Origin: Bacteroidota bacterium | GTDB lineage: Bacteria > Bacteroidota > Bacteroidia > J057 > JADKCL01 | Direction: 5' to 3' | Length of the DNA: 6,357 nucleotides | Assembly (NCBI GenBank): GCA_016718825.1 | Contig: JADKCL010000070.1 | Location: 1 to 6,357 of the forward strand | In this document: positions 6,327-6,357 of the stretch, piece after piece | Layout: the number at the start of each line of letters is the position of its first letter | Position numbering within the stretch: position 1 is the stretch's first letter | The notes under the pieces: generated by a model | The model's database searches: none | What the model was told of the DNA's origin: nothing | The model's input: the letters and a program-made list of their open reading frames with translations, nothing else | Translations under genes and position numbers: made by a program

Positions 6327-6357
6327 TCCTTCACCAGTTTAATCACCTCACCCGATC
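6323..6357 (-). CDS. C-terminal end of a third T9SS cargo gene (cassette copy C), cut by the window edge
   Basis: Bases 6328-6357 match the cassette end at 3501-3531 except for one missing A (CCTCACCC instead of CCTCAACCC). Read from the stop, the frame gives VIKLVKE and TGA at 6325..6323, overlapping the next ATG as ATGA. The deletion, about 25 bases before the stop, means an upstream frame matching the other copies would instead end DRVR at TGA within the cassette. The gene would then lose the last residues of the sorting domain. Because the deletion is 7 bases from the sequence end, an end-of-contig error is as likely as a real mutation. Confidence 0.75.
   Translation of the reverse strand, partial: SGEVIKLVKE

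Overview
The window looks like a fragment of a Bacteroidota genome. Two complete proteins, and the tail of a third, carry the type IX secretion (T9SS) type A C-terminal sorting domain, which is found essentially only in that phylum. The two best promoter candidates also match the Bacteroidota -33 TTTG / -7 TAnnTTTG pattern. No ribosomal or marker gene allows a finer placement. Every supported gene lies on the minus strand, so transcription runs from the high-coordinate end to the low-coordinate end.

Right half (3493-6357): a head-to-tail array of three T9SS cargo genes joined by two ATGA stop/start overlaps. The two complete members (481 and 463 aa) are secreted proteins with about seven kelch-like repeats each (pattern LxxxGxF...AxWDGxxW), a PNP motif and a sorting tail. 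The last 46 codons before the terminal residues are almost identical at DNA level between copies (132/138 nt) and about 70% GC. The repeat regions are diverged and about 40% GC. A third copy of the tail runs off the window end and carries a 1-nt deletion.

Middle (2861-3327): an 87-aa acyl-CoA-binding protein with its own candidate promoter and a stem-loop over its stop codon. Then comes an intergenic region with a strong candidate promoter and a perfect 12-bp palindrome just before the next gene.

Left half (1-2860): an apparent operon of four genes. The first is a secreted protein with Lys/Pro/Glu-rich flanks around a small Cys-containing core. It overlaps by 11 bp a lipoprotein-signal SAM-dependent methyltransferase. 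After that come a small two-helix membrane protein and the start of a possible secreted protein. Each of these genes is recoverable only by joining reading frames across single-base breaks, most of them at or beside short homopolymer or G/C runs. Restoring one base at each of the four methyltransferase breaks gives a sensible full-length protein. I therefore read the breaks mainly as sequence error near a poorly covered contig end, although true decay cannot be excluded from one sequence.

Most notable are the homogenised, compositionally distinct sorting-domain cassette shared by otherwise diverged T9SS paralogs, and the coupling of a Lys-rich exported protein to a lipobox-bearing methyltransferase.
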